This document shows positions 43,742 to 45,568 of a stretch of DNA of 45,568 nucleotides, piece by piece. The translations under genes were made by a program, and so were the position numbers. Under the pieces are notes generated by a model. The model did no database searches, was not told the origin of the DNA, and was given only the letters and a program-made list of their open reading frames with translations. Origin of the DNA: UBA1124 sp963933095 (GTDB taxonomy: Bacteria > Pseudomonadota > Gammaproteobacteria > Pseudomonadales > Cellvibrionaceae); contig CAWVSV010000006.1 of assembly GCA_963933095.1 (NCBI GenBank), positions 1-45,568 of the forward strand, read 5' to 3'. Numbering within the stretch: position 1 is the first letter of the stretch; each line of letters starts with the position of its first letter.

Positions 43742-44464
43742 ATGAATTACACCATAGAACCTATTGCCACCGTGCTTTCGCCATTTACCAACAAATTCGG
43801 CATCCCCAGACAGCCCGGCTTGGCTACCGAGGCGATAGCCGAACTGAAACTACTGCCGCCCTACAACCGCGCCGAGGCCGTTGTTGGACTAGAGCTATCG
43901 AGCCATATTTGGCTTGAGTTTATCTTTCATAAATCACCCAATAGCAATGGCGACAACTTTCGGCCCAGCATTCGCCCACCGCGCCTCGGCGGTAATAAGC
44001 GCATGGGCGTATTCGCCACCCGCTCACCGGTACGCCCCAACGCGCTGGGTTTGTCAGTGGCAAAACTAGAGAAGATCGATACCCGTAACGGTGTTTCGTT
44101 ATTAGTGTCCGGCTTAGATTTACTCGACGGCACGCCGATTGTTGATATCAAACCCTATGTGCCCTATGCCGATAGTCTCGCTAACGCCAGCAACCAGTTT
44201 GCCGCCAAGGCGCCCGCAACGCTCGCCGTCACCTTCGCTCCAGAAGCAGCCGCCAAAGCCCAAGCTTACTCGGCCCCCTACGGCACTGATTTAACTCGGT
44301 TAATTATCCAGATCCTCAGTCAAGACCCACGCCCCCAATACCAGCAGCCAGACCTGGAGCGTCGCTATGGCATCAATCTCTACGACTTAGATATTCAATT
44401 CTATTATCGCCCCAAGAGTGACGGGAGCAGGGCCATTGAAGTCACTCACATCACCACCGTTTGA
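43742..44464 (+). CDS. trmO: tRNA (N6-threonylcarbamoyladenosine(37)-N6)-methyltransferase TrmO
   Basis: Methylates the t6A37 of certain tRNAs using SAM. It starts at the ATG at 43742 (MNYTIEPIATV), matching the family; an upstream TTG at 43709 is in frame but less likely. The conserved TrmO core is RPSIRPPRLGGNKRMGVFAT followed by RSPVRPNALGLS, then GLDLLDGTPIVDIKPYVPYAD. The C-terminal extension with YGINLYDLDIQFYY is also typical. It has 240 residues. It lies immediately upstream of serA. Confidence 0.94.
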   Translation: MNYTIEPIATVLSPFTNKFGIPRQPGLATEAIAELKLLPPYNRAEAVVGLELSSHIWLEFIFHKSPNSNGDNFRPSIRPPRLGGNKRMGVFATRSPVRPNALGLSVAKLEKIDTRNGVSLLVSGLDLLDGTPIVDIKPYVPYADSLANASNQFAAKAPATLAVTFAPEAAAKAQAYSAPYGTDLTRLIIQILSQDPRPQYQQPDLERRYGINLYDLDIQFYYRPKSDGSRAIEVTHITTV

Positions 44465-44485
44465 CACCGAAGGCTGTGGTACAAT
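44461..44485 (+). promoter_or_regulatory. Possible serA promoter
   Basis: TGGTACAAT with an extended -10 (TACAAT at 44480-44485). A TTGACA at 44461-44466 overlaps the trmO stop but is only 13 bases away, shorter than the usual 17, so the extended -10 is the stronger part of the case. Confidence 0.4.
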
Positions 44486-44575
44486 CGCGCCCTTTTCTGA
44501 TACTGGCCGCATCCATACTCAACTTATGAATCATTGGCAATGCGACTCGATAACCTTGAGGTAGAAACAACTCCC

Positions 44576-45568
44576 ATGGCTAAAACCTCCCTGGACAAGA
44601 GCAAAATTAAATTCGTTTTGCTCGAAGGCTTACACCAGTCCGCAGTCGACACTCTGACTGATGCTGGCTACACCAACGTCCACTACTTCAAGAAAGCACT
44701 GCCCGAAGCCGAGCTGGTTGAAGTATTAAAAGATGCTCATTTCGTTGGTCTGCGCTCGCGCACCCAGCTCAACCGCCATGTGCTAGAAAATGCTCCCAAG
44801 CTGATCGCAGCCGGCTGCTTTTGCATCGGCACCAATCAGGTTAACTTGCAAGCCGCACAAGAGCATGGCGTTGCCGTGTTTAACGCCCCTTACTCTAACA
44901 CCCGCTCAGTAGCCGAATTGGTTATTGCCGAAGCCATCTTGCTACTGCGCGGCGTGCCCGAAAAAAGCGCGGTCTGCCATCGCGGCGGCTGGCAGAAAAG
45001 CGCTGTTGGCTCCTTTGAGATTCGCGGCAAAGTACTAGGCATTATTGGCTACGGCTCTATCGGCTCACAGGTCAGCGTACTGGCCGAAGCCATGGGTATG
45101 AAAGTTAAGTTCTTCGATGTGGTCACCAAGCTGCCACTGGGTAATGCCCAACAAGTTCGCAACATGGACGACCTGCTGGCCCAGAGTCATATCGTCAGTC
45201 TGCATGTTCCAGAAACCGACGCCACTCAAGATATGTTCGGCGCCAAGCAAATCGCCCAAATGAAGCAAGGCGCGATTCTGATCAACGCCTCACGCGGTAC
45301 CGTGGTCGATATCGAACCACTGGCCGAAGCGCTTAAGAGCGGTCATCTGGCTGGCACCGCGATCGACGTATTCCCCGTTGAGCCACGCAGCAACGACGAC
45401 GAATTTATCAGTCCGTTGCGAGGTATCGACAATGCCATACTGACACCGCATGTCGGTGGTTCCACCCAGGAAGCCCAGGCCAACATCGGCCTAGAAGTCG
45501 CCGAGAAGCTGGTTAAGTACTCCGACAATGGCACCACCACCAGCTCGGTCAATTTCCCAGAAGTCGCC
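44576..45568 (+). CDS. serA: D-3-phosphoglycerate dehydrogenase, C-terminus cut by the window
   Basis: First step of serine synthesis: oxidises 3-phosphoglycerate with NAD. The 331 codons visible contain the substrate-binding Rossmann-like N-terminus (IKFVLLEGLHQSAVDTL), the NAD loop GIIGYGSIGSQ, the catalytic Arg in NASRGTVVD, and the catalytic His in LTPHVGGST. The C-terminal ACT regulatory domain (about 410 residues in E. coli) lies beyond the window. ATG at 44576; a GAGG stretch at 44558-44561 is rather far upstream. A frame with no stop runs to the edge. Confidence 0.96.
   Translation, partial: MAKTSLDKSKIKFVLLEGLHQSAVDTLTDAGYTNVHYFKKALPEAELVEVLKDAHFVGLRSRTQLNRHVLENAPKLIAAGCFCIGTNQVNLQAAQEHGVAVFNAPYSNTRSVAELVIAEAILLLRGVPEKSAVCHRGGWQKSAVGSFEIRGKVLGIIGYGSIGSQVSVLAEAMGMKVKFFDVVTKLPLGNAQQVRNMDDLLAQSHIVSLHVPETDATQDMFGAKQIAQMKQGAILINASRGTVVDIEPLAEALKSGHLAGTAIDVFPVEPRSNDDEFISPLRGIDNAILTPHVGGSTQEAQANIGLEVAEKLVKYSDNGTTTSSVNFPEVA

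Noticed and set aside
44461..44466. TTGACA as a classical -35 for serA
   Set aside because: Spacer to TACAAT is only 13 bases; reported as an extended -10 promoter instead.

Overview
The window looks like a chromosomal segment of a marine-type gammaproteobacterium in the broad Pseudomonas/Cellvibrio-like neighbourhood. The divergent ilvA/rpiA pair, the nudF-yqiB-cpdA-yqiA-parE chain, radA, rlmJ, a TPP-riboswitch thiD-thiC operon, tolC, trmO and serA are all typical gammaproteobacterial genes. No tRNA, rRNA or CRISPR array was seen. All calls come from reading the sequence by eye; no database search was run.

Layout. 1-3.3 kb: the start of an unknown minus-strand gene, then ilvA and rpiA divergent. 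3.3-9.2 kb: one minus-strand operon, outer-membrane beta-barrel protein > nudF > yqiB > cpdA > yqiA > parE. 9.5-12.8 kb: a signalling cassette on the minus strand (hybrid histidine kinase > SpoIIAA-like protein > ion channel), with a second SpoIIAA-like gene divergent to it that carries an in-frame TAG at codon 6. 13.1-16.1 kb: TPP riboswitch > thiD > thiC. 16.4-20.3 kb: three small lipoproteins and tolC. 20.8-25.7 kb: radA divergent from a gene with three DnaT-type domains, followed by a phage-P-like replication protein, a VOC protein and rlmJ.

25.7-39.8 kb is accessory in character, visibly more AT-rich in its photolyase part, and carries gene debris. It starts with about 1 kb of decayed sequence. 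Next comes a three-gene cassette (cytidylyltransferase-like, CobD/HisC-like PLP enzyme, CDP-alcohol phosphatidyltransferase) that reads like a self-contained route to a phospholipid head group. A minus-strand operon follows with three different photolyase/cryptochrome proteins (CRY-DASH, a second FAD photolyase-family protein, an iron-sulfur PhrB-like protein) and a DUF2805 gene. Then come a dead IS3-family element with a duplicated end, a HupE/UreJ-like membrane protein, and a coiled-coil membrane protein paired with a ClsC-like phospholipase D.

39.9-45.6 kb: a rhomboid protease with a C-terminal helical extension, translationally coupled to a zinc-finger/membrane/TPR-like protein, then a 0.6 kb gene-poor stretch, trmO, and serA, which runs off the right edge.

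The most interesting points are the 26.8-29.5 kb lipid-head-group cassette, the rhomboid plus zinc-finger pair, the triple-DnaT/P-like replication pair, and the histidine kinase/SpoIIAA/ion-channel module.
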